A stretch of DNA of 64,000 nt from Alistipes sp. (GTDB lineage: Bacteria > Bacteroidota > Bacteroidia > Bacteroidales > Rikenellaceae), in the NCBI GenBank assembly GCA_017483225.1, contig JAFULF010000027.1, positions 1-64,000 of the forward strand, given 5' to 3'. The stretch's first letter is position 1. Each line of letters opens with the position of its first letter. The position numbers and the translations under genes were made by a program. This document shows, piece after piece, positions 1 to 8,381 of the stretch. A model generated the notes under the pieces. It had not been told where the DNA came from, searched no databases, and saw only the letters and a list, made by a program, of their open reading frames with translations.

Positions 1-51
1 ATTATTGAACGGGATATGTTAAACTTGGCAAAACGCTTAAAAGACCTATAA
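1..51 (+). CDS. C-terminal end of an unidentified gene (partial)
   Basis: The window opens inside a reading frame that gives about 16 residues ending in NLAKRLKDL and a TAA stop at 49-51. The tail looks like an amphipathic helix. A perfect terminator hairpin starts at the stop codon, which supports this being a real gene end rather than a chance frame. The family cannot be recognised from so little sequence. Confidence 0.5.
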   Translation: MIERDMLNLAKRLKDL

Positions 52-97
52 ACAATATGAGGTAACGATTTTAATCTTCGTTACCTCATATTGTTTT
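51..97 (+). terminator. Strong intrinsic terminator
   Basis: Bases 51-68 and 78-95 form a perfect 18-bp inverted repeat with a 9-base loop, followed by a short T run. It sits directly on the stop codon of the partial gene at the left edge. Confidence 0.85.
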
Positions 98-108
98 CAG
101 TTCTATCT

Positions 109-140
109 TTTGGTTATTTGCAAAATACCATTTACCTTTG
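109..140 (+). promoter_or_regulatory. Bacteroidota-type promoter (TTTG-N20-TACCTTTG)
   Basis: TTTG at 109-112 and TACCTTTG at 133-140 are 20 bases apart, matching the Bacteroidota sigma-ABfr pattern. Predicted transcription start is near 147. The first downstream gene is the DUF454 gene at 322, so this would give a leader of about 175 bases. The stem GCAAAGAT/ATCTTTGC near 278-300 could fold in that leader. No convincing gene lies in 98-321. Confidence 0.6.
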
Positions 141-309
141 CGCAAAGAGAGTTGTTTGATATAAGCAAAGCACAGCGTATCGGTGCAGTGGTAATGTTGC
201 CAAATCGTTACCAACAACTTATGACCTCTTTATTGACTTCTGTCACTCAAATAGATACGATTTTCTTTATTATCCTCGGCAAAGATAATAAATCTTTGCG
301 GAAAATGTT

Positions 310-317
310 TACCTTTG
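310..317 (+). promoter_or_regulatory. -7 box 4 bases before the DUF454 start (possible leaderless promoter)
   Basis: TACCTTTG at 310-317 is a perfect -7 box and the ATG at 322 follows after only 4 bases (TGCA). Transcription would start at or next to the ATG. I see no good TTTG -33 element at the right distance, so this box is weaker than the 109-140 promoter. Confidence 0.45.
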
Positions 318-321
318 TGCA

Positions 322-690
322 ATGAATTTGTTTTTAGCCATAATAGGTGTCGTCTCGTTGGTGCTCGGCGTGGTCGGAATCTTCCTGCCACTGCTCCCTA
401 CAACGCCATTTCTGTTGCTCTCGGCCGCAGTCTGGTTGAAGGCCTCGCCACGCCTCTATCAGTGGCTTATAAACCATCCGGTGCTGGGTGAGTATATACG
501 CAACTTTCACCAACATCGTGCCATACCTCTGCGAGTGAAGGTCTATTCCGTGTCGCTCGTCTGGCTCACCATAGGCTACTGCATCGTGGCGGTGGTTGAG
601 CAGTGGTGGTGGGCGCAGCTGGGGCTTGGTCTGCTTGCAACGGCAATCACGTGGCACATACTCTCCTATAAAACGCTGCGCAAGCGTTAA
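322..690 (+). CDS. DUF454 (YbaN-like) inner-membrane protein
   Basis: A 122-residue protein of the DUF454/YbaN family, whose biochemical role is not known. The diagnostic stretch GIFLPLLPTTPFLLL is at about residues 20-34, the normal place for the family. It is predicted to have a hydrophobic hairpin at 1-40 and another at about 72-113, with a short loop between (WLINHPVLGEYIRNF), so it is an integral membrane protein. The start at 322 fits the family N-terminus. It stands alone between the terminator at 51-97 and the YtxH pair. Confidence 0.85.
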   Translation: MNLFLAIIGVVSLVLGVVGIFLPLLPTTPFLLLSAAVWLKASPRLYQWLINHPVLGEYIRNFHQHRAIPLRVKVYSVSLVWLTIGYCIVAVVEQWWWAQLGLGLLATAITWHILSYKTLRKR

Positions 691-765
691 GAATCTACCG
701 TTTTAATCTCTCTGTTTGGCTCGGCATTTGTACGAGGTTGGGTGTAACCTTAAAATGTAGTGAGT

Positions 766-969
766 ATGAAAAACACCGGATTATGCCTTCTGTCTATGCT
801 CAGCGGAGCGGTCGTTGGCGCAGCACTTACTGTGCTCCTTACCCCAAAGTCGGGACCCGAAATGCGAGATGCCATTCGTGACTTTGTCAATGGCGAACTG
901 GAACGTGTGCGTTGCAAGTGCAACGAGATGACGCACAACCACGACGTGTCACCATCGAATAACGCATAG
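766..969 (+). CDS. YtxH-like small membrane protein
   Basis: A 67-residue protein with one N-terminal membrane segment (about residues 5-24) followed by TPKSGPEMRDAI, the conserved YtxH pattern just after the membrane helix. The rest is a charged cytoplasmic tail. YtxH-type proteins are envelope-stress-associated but lack a defined activity. I chose the ATG at 766; a GTG at 760 in frame would add two residues. It is followed after 3 bases by the two-helix membrane gene at 973, so the two are almost certainly co-transcribed. Confidence 0.75.
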   Translation: MKNTGLCLLSMLSGAVVGAALTVLLTPKSGPEMRDAIRDFVNGELERVRCKCNEMTHNHDVSPSNNA

Positions 970-972
970 CGG

Positions 973-1269
973 ATGAACCACAACTCTCGACCTCTGTTTG
1001 CGCCGCTTGTGATAACGGTAATCGCCACACTCTTGTCGATTGTGCTCGTGGTTGTCGCCCTGATAGAGTGGCTTGCCATAATCTTTGATTCGTTTGTGGT
1101 GCCGTGCCTGCTCGTGGCTCTCTTTATGGCGATGATGGCCGTTGTGGTCTATCTGTATGCACTGCGTCCGTCACTCGTGCAGGCAAGAGAACGCTTCGAT
1201 ATAATATACGAAGTCTTTCGACATATCAAGCGTGGAGTGGATTGGGTGCAGGGGTTGTTGGGGATGTAG
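973..1269 (+). CDS. Small two-helix membrane protein, YtxH partner
   Basis: A 98-residue hydrophobic protein with two strong membrane helices (about residues 10-36 and 43-64) and a basic amphipathic C-terminal tail (VFRHIKRGVDWVQGLLGM). The shape resembles phage-holin-superfamily/YqjE-like proteins that often sit beside YtxH genes, but there is no catalytic motif and I do not assign a function. It starts 3 bases after the YtxH stop, and an intrinsic terminator follows at 1292-1323. Confidence 0.7.
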   Translation: MNHNSRPLFAPLVITVIATLLSIVLVVVALIEWLAIIFDSFVVPCLLVALFMAMMAVVVYLYALRPSLVQARERFDIIYEVFRHIKRGVDWVQGLLGM

Positions 1270-1291
1270 TCGGTCCCGACCTCTTAAAAGA

Positions 1292-1323
1292 TTGAGGGTG
1301 TCCTTTGGAAAGGGCACCCTCAA
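1292..1323. terminator. Bidirectional terminator between YtxH pair and dsbD
   Basis: TTGAGGGTG at 1292-1300 pairs with CACCCTCAA at 1315-1323 and the stem continues inward with wobble pairs. It lies between convergent genes and can serve both. Confidence 0.75.
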
Positions 1324-1347
1324 CTTAATCTATATACGTCTGTTCGA

Positions 1348-3378
1348 CTACTGCTTCTTGTACGCCTCTACGCCACTGCGCAGGAACTCTATGAAGCCCG
1401 GAACGTCGAGGTCGTAACTGCGAGGCTTGACGAGCACATTGCCATCCTGACCTTGAAGGACATAGTATGGCTGTGCGTTTGCGCCAAAGCGTTTGAGCTG
1501 GTAGTGGCTGTTGATTTGACCCAGCGATTTGAGCGTCTTGCCCGCCTCGGTCTCAATCCACTCGCTCTGTGGTACCGACAATCTGTCGTCGGTGTAGAGG
1601 GCGCAGATGATATACTCGTCACGCAGAATCTGCTGCACGGTGGCATCCGACCATACACGAGACTCCATCTCACGGCAGTTCACGCATCCGTGACCCGTGA
1701 AGTCGATGAAGATAGGCTTGTTTACCTGCTTTGCATACGCCTCCGCCTCGGCGAGGTCGAAGAAGCCTTCAAGGCCGTGAGGCAGGTGCAGCGCATCGCT
1801 ATACTTGCGGGCGGTGGTTGTCGTTGTGTTGTCGGCAGCAGCAGACGAGGTGTTTGCACCCAGGACAAAGTCCTGCGACGAGAGTGGCGGCAGGTAGCCG
1901 GAGAGCTTGCTCAGCGGAGCGCCCCACATTCCCGGAATGAGATACACGACGAATGAGAATACCGCAATGGCGAGGGCAAGACGACCAACGCCGATGTGTG
2001 TTACCTCGTCGTCGTGAGCAAAGCGAATCTTGCCCAGCAGGTAGAGTCCCAGTAGCGAGAATACGACAATCCAGATGGCGAGATAGACCTCACGGTCGAG
2101 CAATCCCCAGTGATATACCTGGTCGGCCACGCTGAGGAACTTGAATCCGAGGGCAACCTCCACAAATCCGAGTACAACCTTTACCGAGTTGAGCCAGCCT
2201 CCGCTCTTTGGCAACTTTTTGAGCATCGAAGGGAAGAAGGCGAAGAGGGTAAACGGCAGTGCGAATGTCGTGGAGAATGCGAGCATTGTGAGAATAGGGC
2301 TCCAAAACTCTCCCGAGGTCGATTTTACGAGTACCGAGCCGACGATAGGGCCGGTGCAGGAGAATGATACGAGCACGAGCGTCAGTGCCATAAAGAAGAT
2401 GCCGGCAATGCCGCCCTTGTCCGACTTCTCGTCGCTCTTATTCACAAGCCAGCTTGGCAGTGTAATCTCAAAGGCTCCAAAGAATGATGCCGCAAAGACC
2501 ACAAATACCGCAAAGAATATGAGGTTTGGTACCCAGTGTGTAGCCAGCCAGTTGAAGATGTCGGCAGTCACCGAGTCGCCACCGAGGATGCGGGTAATCA
2601 GGATGATTGCTGCAATAGGCAACGTGTAGAGCAGTACGATGAACATGCCATATAGCGAGGCGTTCAGACGACCCTTCGCCGCTGTTGTGCTGCTCTTCAT
2701 AAAGAACGATACGGTCATCGGTACCATAGGGAATACGCACGGAGTCACAATCGCTGCAAGACCCCACAGGATAGCCTCAATGATAAGGCCCCAGATAGAG
2801 CTGCTGTCCGAAGACTCCTCTGTGGTGGCAATCTCGCCGCTGTTTGATGCCTCCTCTGCGGCGGTAGTTTCGCCGCTGTTTGATGCCTTCTCTGCGATGG
2901 TAGTTTTGCTGCTGTTTGATGCCTCCTCTGCGGCTGCGGCCTTGTCGCTGCCCAGATGGAACGAGAACTCAACCTCCTCCGGTGAGGTGCAGGCACCACC
3001 CGTGCAGGCCTGATATGCGATAGTGAGATTCACGACGCCGCTGTCGCCTTTCAGCAGAGCCTCCTGCTCAAAGAGCGCCTCCTTCTCATACTCTCCGTAG
3101 TCGCCCAGGTCAGGGTCCGATACCTTGTGAGCCTTTGACAGAGCACGCACGCCACTGATAAGCTCAACGCCCTCGCCCGCCGAGAATGTCAGCGTGGTGG
3201 GGTTGAAGAGGAATGTGTCGTCGTAGATGTGCCATCCGTCGGCGATGTCGGCCTTGACTACAAGCGTGTAGCGGCCGTTCTCACCACCCTTTACTGAGGT
3301 GCTCCACGTTACGCTTTGCTCCTGCGCCATCGCCGTAAACGACACAAGCGCAAAGATTGCAAATAAAATTTTACGCAT
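1348..3378 (-). CDS. dsbD: Thiol:disulfide interchange protein DsbD
   Basis: A 676-residue transmembrane reductase that carries electrons from cytoplasmic thioredoxin to periplasmic thiol proteins. Signal peptide at 1-19. The N-terminal DsbD-alpha-like domain (20-145) has Cys125 and Cys130 (CTGGAC). The eight-helix membrane domain (about 195-510) has the two redox cysteines, Cys214 in TPCVFPMVP and Cys341 in FSCTGPIVG. The C-terminal thioredoxin-like domain has CVNC (Cys565/Cys568). All six cysteines are present, so it should be active. I chose ATG 3378 rather than an upstream ATG at 3423 because a -7 box (TATCTTTG, minus strand, 3421-3428) would start transcription downstream of that upstream ATG. 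The linker at about 151-190 is a tandem repeat. Confidence 0.93.
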   Translation of the reverse strand: MRKILFAIFALVSFTAMAQEQSVTWSTSVKGGENGRYTLVVKADIADGWHIYDDTFLFNPTTLTFSAGEGVELISGVRALSKAHKVSDPDLGDYGEYEKEALFEQEALLKGDSGVVNLTIAYQACTGGACTSPEEVEFSFHLGSDKAAAAEEASNSSKTTIAEKASNSGETTAAEEASNSGEIATTEESSDSSSIWGLIIEAILWGLAAIVTPCVFPMVPMTVSFFMKSSTTAAKGRLNASLYGMFIVLLYTLPIAAIILITRILGGDSVTADIFNWLATHWVPNLIFFAVFVVFAASFFGAFEITLPSWLVNKSDEKSDKGGIAGIFFMALTLVLVSFSCTGPIVGSVLVKSTSGEFWSPILTMLAFSTTFALPFTLFAFFPSMLKKLPKSGGWLNSVKVVLGFVEVALGFKFLSVADQVYHWGLLDREVYLAIWIVVFSLLGLYLLGKIRFAHDDEVTHIGVGRLALAIAVFSFVVYLIPGMWGAPLSKLSGYLPPLSSQDFVLGANTSSAAADNTTTTTARKYSDALHLPHGLEGFFDLAEAEAYAKQVNKPIFIDFTGHGCVNCREMESRVWSDATVQQILRDEYIICALYTDDRLSVPQSEWIETEAGKTLKSLGQINSHYQLKRFGANAQPYYVLQGQDGNVLVKPRSYDLDVPGFIEFLRSGVEAYKKQ
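2812..2935 (-). repeat. 36-bp tandem repeat coding the DsbD periplasmic linker
   Basis: About three and a half copies of a 36-bp unit, each coding 12 residues of the type ASNSGETTAAEE. They lie between the alpha domain and the first membrane helix. The unit length is a multiple of three, so copy-number change would leave the frame intact. Confidence 0.8.
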
Positions 3379-3592
3379 ATAAAATCTTTTTTTTTGGTTG
3401 CTAATACAATATTTAACGTGCAAAGATAGTTATTATTTCCGAATATCATTAAAAAGTAAAAGAGAGAATTAGTTTTCTGTGCTTGCGTAAAGATGTCATT
3501 GATGTCTGAAAAAGCGCATTTTGTCAAAAAGCTTTGGTAATGTCTTAAAACCTACATTATATTTGCAGAAAAATATCAAAAAATAGTCAATT

Positions 3593-4516
3593 ATGGGTAA
3601 TAGAGAGTTATTTCCTTACAAAATCGAGGGACTGAATCGTCGTAAGGAGTTGGAGTATGTAGAGTGTCGAGGTGCGGTGGTGGCTCATATCTTGTCGTTA
3701 GGCAAACTTATTGATAATGAGATGAAATACCCTGCGAGAATTAACTCGTTTGTTGCCATATTGTGCGCAAAGGGCTCGGTTACCTTCTCGGCGCATATGA
3801 CAGAATATACGCTGACCGAAAATTCGCTTTTTATAGCCTCCTCCGCAATGCTGCAATTCAAGAGTTGCGAGGATTGCGAACTGTATATTATGGGTATAAC
3901 GCAGGAGTTTGCCGGCGAGATGAACCTCGATATGAGGGTGATGATGCCGGTGCTCTCGGCATTGCAGCAGAATTGTGTGCTGATTGATATGAAGAGGGGC
4001 GAGGCCGACCGTATAATGGAGCACGTCGGGGAGTCGTTCCATGCGCTCTATAATCAATATACGGAGGATGTGTTGCCGGCCGTCAGAACCTATCGAGAGC
4101 TGGCTCTGCGCCATATGATAGCGGGTATTATTTTCCGCATAGGCGAGGTGGTCGTGACACGCACGCCGGCACAGAGGCCTATCGCCCTCCGCAATCGCAG
4201 TTCGGACTACTTCAATCGTCTTGTGAAGTTGCTGGGCGAGCACTATCGCACGGAGCGCAACGTGGAGTTTTATGCCGAGAAGATGAACCTTACACCGAAA
4301 CACCTCTCCCGTGTGGTAAGAAACTTCTCCGGCAAGTCGGTGCATCAGTGGATTGATGAGTTCGTGGTGCTCGAAATCAAAAACCTGCTGAAATATTCGG
4401 ATTTGAGCATTCAGCAGATTTCGTATGACCTGAACTTTGCCAACCCGTCGTTTATGGGGCAGTATTTCAAGCGTGTCACGGGCAAGACCCCGGGGCAGTA
4501 TCGTCGAGAGATATAG
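3593..4516 (+). CDS. AraC-family transcription regulator
   Basis: A 307-residue one-component regulator. The first about 170 residues form a cupin-like sensor half (YPARINSFVAILCAKGSVTF) and the last about 95 carry the double helix-turn-helix AraC DNA-binding domain: NLTPKHLSRVVRNFSGKSV for the first helix pair and SIQQISYDLNFANPSFMGQY for the second, ending in KRVTGKTPGQYRRE. All hallmarks of the C-terminal AraC domain are intact. It is divergent from dsbD across a 214-base gap that holds promoters for both. The ligand and targets cannot be deduced; the large lipoprotein gene at 4740 is downstream but separated by a terminator. Confidence 0.9.
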   Translation: MGNRELFPYKIEGLNRRKELEYVECRGAVVAHILSLGKLIDNEMKYPARINSFVAILCAKGSVTFSAHMTEYTLTENSLFIASSAMLQFKSCEDCELYIMGITQEFAGEMNLDMRVMMPVLSALQQNCVLIDMKRGEADRIMEHVGESFHALYNQYTEDVLPAVRTYRELALRHMIAGIIFRIGEVVVTRTPAQRPIALRNRSSDYFNRLVKLLGEHYRTERNVEFYAEKMNLTPKHLSRVVRNFSGKSVHQWIDEFVVLEIKNLLKYSDLSIQQISYDLNFANPSFMGQYFKRVTGKTPGQYRREI

Positions 4517-4559
4517 CGACTTAGCCCCGCAGGGCAGAGTAAAATATTTTGCATATTTG

Positions 4560-4592
4560 CTCCCGATTTCCGGCAGGATTTCGGGAGTTTTT
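4560..4592 (+). terminator. Terminator after the AraC gene
   Basis: CTCCCGA at 4560-4566 pairs with TCGGGAG at 4581-4587, followed by TTTTTG. Confidence 0.65.
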
Positions 4593-4691
4593 GTTGCTGT
4601 TTTGCAACTCCGACAGGTGCACTCTTGCGTGAAAAATGAAAATTTTATGAAAATAAGTTGTAAAAGGGTTTTGTAATTAAAAATTTATTTT

Positions 4692-4699
4692 TAACTTTG
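4692..4699 (+). promoter_or_regulatory. -7 box for the fimbrillin/beta-helix lipoprotein
   Basis: TAACTTTG at 4692-4699 is a consensus -7 box. Predicted start near 4706 gives an A-rich leader of about 34 bases before the ATG at 4740. Confidence 0.55.
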
Positions 4700-4739
4700 A
4701 AATCGGAAATAATACATTTTAACCTAAAATAAATTAACA

Positions 4740-7700
4740 ATGAGAAAAAATCTACTTTTTATCGGCTTGGCATTGAGTATGTTAGCCGTGGGCTGTAACA
4801 ACGACCCGGTGGATGATGGCAACAAGAAGCCTAACACCGGCAAGAAGGATGTTACTGTTACCGTGAATGCAACTTTGCCGGAGGGACTTACCTGGGCAGA
4901 GGGCGATGTCTATCTCGTTAATGGTGTTGAGGCTGCTGCTCTTGGCGCCGAGGTTGCTAATGCGCAGACTGCACAGCTCGTTGCTGTAAACCTTGACTCG
5001 ACCTCCCCTATATTCGTTCTGGGCCCTGCTGCTTTGCGTACAGGTGCAAGCGAGGTTACTGTTGGTGACGTTCAGAAGTATGTAGCCGATGGTTACGACC
5101 GCTCTGTACGAGTTCTCGCAGGTGGTGCTGCTGAGGCTCTTCCTGTTGAGGAGGGTAACAAGAACAACTTGACTGCGGATGTAGAGATGACAACCGTTCA
5201 GGGTATTATGACTTTGCCTTTGACTTTGGATGCTGCTTCGGTTTCTGAGAATCCGGTTGCTGTCGAGCAGATTACCGTTACCGCTCTTGGCAATGAGGCA
5301 TTGAACGGTGTTTATGCAATCTCTGTATCGATTGACAAGGAGACCGGTCACGCTGTGGCAACTTATAAGGTGAACGATGCAACTTCCGTAATCGACCTCG
5401 TGTGCGAGGAGCCTGTTGAGTTGAACGCAGAGAGCGCAGTTGATTTCAATTTCGTGCTTCCTGTTGGCACATATTCGGGCTTTGAGTTCGTTGTTACCGA
5501 TACTGAGGCTCGTAGCTACGTATTCAACGTGGGCGAGGTTGCTGTCGAGGCTCTTGCTCCAACCGTTTTGGAGCAGGTTGCTTATAAGGTAGTCGAGAAG
5601 GCTCCTGCAACCCTGAACGTAACTATCGCAGAGAGTGGTGTTACTTGGGCAGAGGGTGACTGCATCGTATGTAACAATGCTTTGTCGAGCGAGGTTGCTA
5701 CCGCTTCGGTAGGCACTTCGACCGCTTCTTTCGATTTCGACGCTGTCGCTTATCCTTACTCTGTATTCTATCCTGCTGACCTTTACTCAAAGACAGGTAG
5801 TGTTCGTTTCTCTGACGAGCAGACCCTCATTAAGGGTGGCTTTGACCGTAAGAACATCGTGATGGTTGGTTACTCTGCAACTACCGATGTAGAGATGAAG
5901 AACCTTTGTGGTATCATCACTCTTCCGTTCAAGACTATCGCAGGTGAGACTTTGGTTGTTGACAATATCACCGTTGAGGCTGTGAATGGCGAATCTTTGG
6001 CCGGTAAGTACCATATCAATTATAGAAATTATACGGTTACTCCTGTTAGCCCAAGAACAACTGTAACTCTTGCTCCTGCCGAGGGTGAGACGGTTGAGTT
6101 GGCTCCGGGAGAGGAGACTCAGTTCTCGCTCGTAGTGCCTGCCGGCAAGTACGTAAGCGGTCTGAAACTCACTATCGTAACCAATCTTGAAGTTGTAGAG
6201 ACTGTTGTAGCTGCTACTGAGGGCGTTGATGTTCGTGGCGGCGAGGTTACTACTCTTCCACAATATCTCTATGAGGAGGTTAAGGTTCCTGTTATCACAA
6301 CCGGTCAGGAGTTTGCAGACTTCGTTAAGGCTGTAAACCAGGGTCGTTATGAGCGTTTCTTGAACCCTGAGACCGGTGAGTATATCCTTGGTGGCGATAT
6401 CGACCTGGCAGGTGTTACCGTACAGCCTGGTACCGGAACTTTCGCAGGCGTATTCAATGGTAATGGTCACAAGATTACAAACTGGATTGCTGCCGGCCCT
6501 ATCTTCGGTAAGGTTGTTGCTCCTGAGGTAGATGCTCCTGTCGAGGGTGGTGAGGCTGTTGAGCCGGCTGCTCCTGTTGCAGGTGTTAAGAATGTGATTA
6601 TTGATGCATCTTGCCAGATGGTATCAACCGTTAGCGGTGGTAAGTATGGTTTCATCGCAGGCGAGTGTAGTGTCCCTGTAGTTGATTGCGTGAACAATGC
6701 AAATATCAACCTCAATGTTGCTTTGGAGAACTCTCTGCTCTACGTTGGTGGTTTGTTTGGTGAACTCAACGGTGGTGTAACTGCTTCTAACTGTAACAAC
6801 TATGGTAAGATTACGGTGACTCTCACTGATTGCGAGGCTGATGCGTCGAATGAGTGGCCAGTCCTTATGGGTGGTGTGTTTGGTCGTCTTGATGATGTAG
6901 AGGTTTCGAAGTGTAATAACTATGGTACGCTTAACTTCGACGGTCAGGCTACGATGACACAGGCTCTGGTTGCCGGAGGTCTTGCAGCTTATTCAAAGGC
7001 TTCTGTTTCGGAGTGTAACAATGAGGCTGCCATTACTGCTAACTCTTCCGATAAGTTGGCAGCTGTTTTGGTAGCAGGTTTGACTGGTTATCAGGAGGGT
7101 ATGATTTCTAATTGTGTGAACAAGGGAGCTTTGACTATGAGCGCAATTGCTCCGGGTGAGGCTATCTCTATCTTGTCGCCTATCTCGAAACTCTATACTG
7201 CAATGGGTGGTATTGTTGCTGTTGCAAAGAATGCAGAGATTAATACTTGTGACAACCACGGTGCTCTTAAAGCAGCATTCTCCGCTATTGAGAAGGCTTC
7301 TGCTGGTGGCGGTCGTGATGGTATCGCAGGTATTGTAGGTGCTCCTTGGGGAACAGTTAAGAATTGTAAGAACTATGGTGCTCTTGATATCGCATTTAAG
7401 AGTGCTGATGGCAAGGCTACAAGCGCAAAGAATCACATCCCTTGCGTAGGCGGTATTGCTGGTTGCGACTTCTACTCTTCTGCTCAGAGCGATGCAAATA
7501 TCGAGGATTGCGTTAACGAGGGTGATATTATTTACCATAACGATTGTACCAAATCTAATACTACCGCCGGTGGTATTGTAGGTTGGCCGGGTGCAGAGGG
7601 TAAAACGACTTCGGTAACTCGCAACTGTGTAAACAAGGGTGATATGACTATCTCTGGTGCCGGTAAGGGCCGTATCGGTTCTATCCACGGTGGTGGTGGT

Positions 7701-8180
7701 AGCATGATTGGCTGTACCAACTATGGTCACCTTACTATTAACAACAATAGTGCAGATTCTACCTTTGGAGGTTTGACCGGTTATGGTGCTGCTAACAATG
7801 ATATGGAGAACTGTGCTAACTATGGTGATGTGATTGCCAAGGTTAAGGTTCTTGCTATTGGTGGTATGTGTGGAGCATCTGCCTCTCAGGTATTTGATTG
7901 GGGTCACAACTGTATCATCAAGTGTACTGTAAAGGCAGAGGTTGCTGGTACTTGGGCAGCAATGTTGGTAGGTCGTACAAACGATAAAGATGGTAAGCAG
8001 ATGACTCTTGGTACAGCAGCAACACCTATTAAGGTTGCCGGCACTTTGGTTCGTCCAAATGAGGACGGTTCCCTTACTACTACCGTTATGACCGCAGAGA
8101 CTATGACTAAGGAGTATATGTTCACTGATTATTGTACTCACGACAAGCACTCGCTTGCAGTAGAGCTCTACACAGAGTAA
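4740..8180 (+). CDS. Large lipoprotein: two fimbrillin-like domains plus GLUG-type beta-helix
   Basis: An 1146-residue predicted surface lipoprotein. The signal peptide ends at Cys19 (LAVGC). Two homologous fimbrillin-like domains follow (about 36-285 and 288-515); each has TWAEGD near its start and a matching TADVEM..GIMTLP / TTDVEM..GIITLP segment. From about residue 520 a lead-in (GGDIDLAGV, TFAGVFNGNGHKI) opens a right-handed beta-helix with eleven turns carrying C-x-N-x-(G/A), for example CNNYGKITV, CNNYGTLNF, CVNKGALTM, CKNYGALDI and CTNYGHLTI. Fimbrillin-like domains suggest assembly or adhesion and the helix suggests ligand or surface contact; both are inference. Codon use is rich in common codons, as in a highly expressed gene. 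Flanked by its own promoter and terminator, so monocistronic. Confidence 0.85.
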   Translation: MRKNLLFIGLALSMLAVGCNNDPVDDGNKKPNTGKKDVTVTVNATLPEGLTWAEGDVYLVNGVEAAALGAEVANAQTAQLVAVNLDSTSPIFVLGPAALRTGASEVTVGDVQKYVADGYDRSVRVLAGGAAEALPVEEGNKNNLTADVEMTTVQGIMTLPLTLDAASVSENPVAVEQITVTALGNEALNGVYAISVSIDKETGHAVATYKVNDATSVIDLVCEEPVELNAESAVDFNFVLPVGTYSGFEFVVTDTEARSYVFNVGEVAVEALAPTVLEQVAYKVVEKAPATLNVTIAESGVTWAEGDCIVCNNALSSEVATASVGTSTASFDFDAVAYPYSVFYPADLYSKTGSVRFSDEQTLIKGGFDRKNIVMVGYSATTDVEMKNLCGIITLPFKTIAGETLVVDNITVEAVNGESLAGKYHINYRNYTVTPVSPRTTVTLAPAEGETVELAPGEETQFSLVVPAGKYVSGLKLTIVTNLEVVETVVAATEGVDVRGGEVTTLPQYLYEEVKVPVITTGQEFADFVKAVNQGRYERFLNPETGEYILGGDIDLAGVTVQPGTGTFAGVFNGNGHKITNWIAAGPIFGKVVAPEVDAPVEGGEAVEPAAPVAGVKNVIIDASCQMVSTVSGGKYGFIAGECSVPVVDCVNNANINLNVALENSLLYVGGLFGELNGGVTASNCNNYGKITVTLTDCEADASNEWPVLMGGVFGRLDDVEVSKCNNYGTLNFDGQATMTQALVAGGLAAYSKASVSECNNEAAITANSSDKLAAVLVAGLTGYQEGMISNCVNKGALTMSAIAPGEAISILSPISKLYTAMGGIVAVAKNAEINTCDNHGALKAAFSAIEKASAGGGRDGIAGIVGAPWGTVKNCKNYGALDIAFKSADGKATSAKNHIPCVGGIAGCDFYSSAQSDANIEDCVNEGDIIYHNDCTKSNTTAGGIVGWPGAEGKTTSVTRNCVNKGDMTISGAGKGRIGSIHGGGGSMIGCTNYGHLTINNNSADSTFGGLTGYGAANNDMENCANYGDVIAKVKVLAIGGMCGASASQVFDWGHNCIIKCTVKAEVAGTWAAMLVGRTNDKDGKQMTLGTAATPIKVAGTLVRPNEDGSLTTTVMTAETMTKEYMFTDYCTHDKHSLAVELYTE

Positions 8181-8201
8181 GTCCTACGTGATAATCATTC
8201 G

Positions 8202-8233
8202 AAGCACCGGCCTGCGAGGTCGGTGCTTTTTTA
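8202..8233 (+). terminator. Terminator of the beta-helix lipoprotein gene
   Basis: A 12-bp stem (8202-8213 with 8217-8228), a GCG loop and a following T run. Confidence 0.85.
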
Positions 8234-8354
8234 TACCTATGAGTGAGTATTCGGGGTGCGATATCACTGTATACAGGTATGGATGTTGAGAGTGTAGGAG
8301 ATACCTATTATTGAGGATTTGAGGCTTTTTGTGGTGAGGTGCCGAAAAAAGTAT

Positions 8355-8362
8355 TACCTTTG
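8355..8362 (+). promoter_or_regulatory. -7 box for the hemerythrin/LuxR gene
   Basis: TACCTTTG at 8355-8362 with a T-rich TTTTTG at 8326-8331. It predicts a short leader before the ATG at 8382. Confidence 0.6.
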
Positions 8363-8381
8363 TATATAAATATAGGAAACG

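Noticed and set aside
110..325. 71-residue frame before the DUF454 gene
   Set aside because: It starts before the predicted transcription start from the 109-140 promoter and has no family resemblance.
6993..8150. 385-residue minus-strand frame opposite the beta-helix lipoprotein
   Set aside because: Thr/Ser/Cys-rich shadow of a repetitive gene, without start or promoter support.
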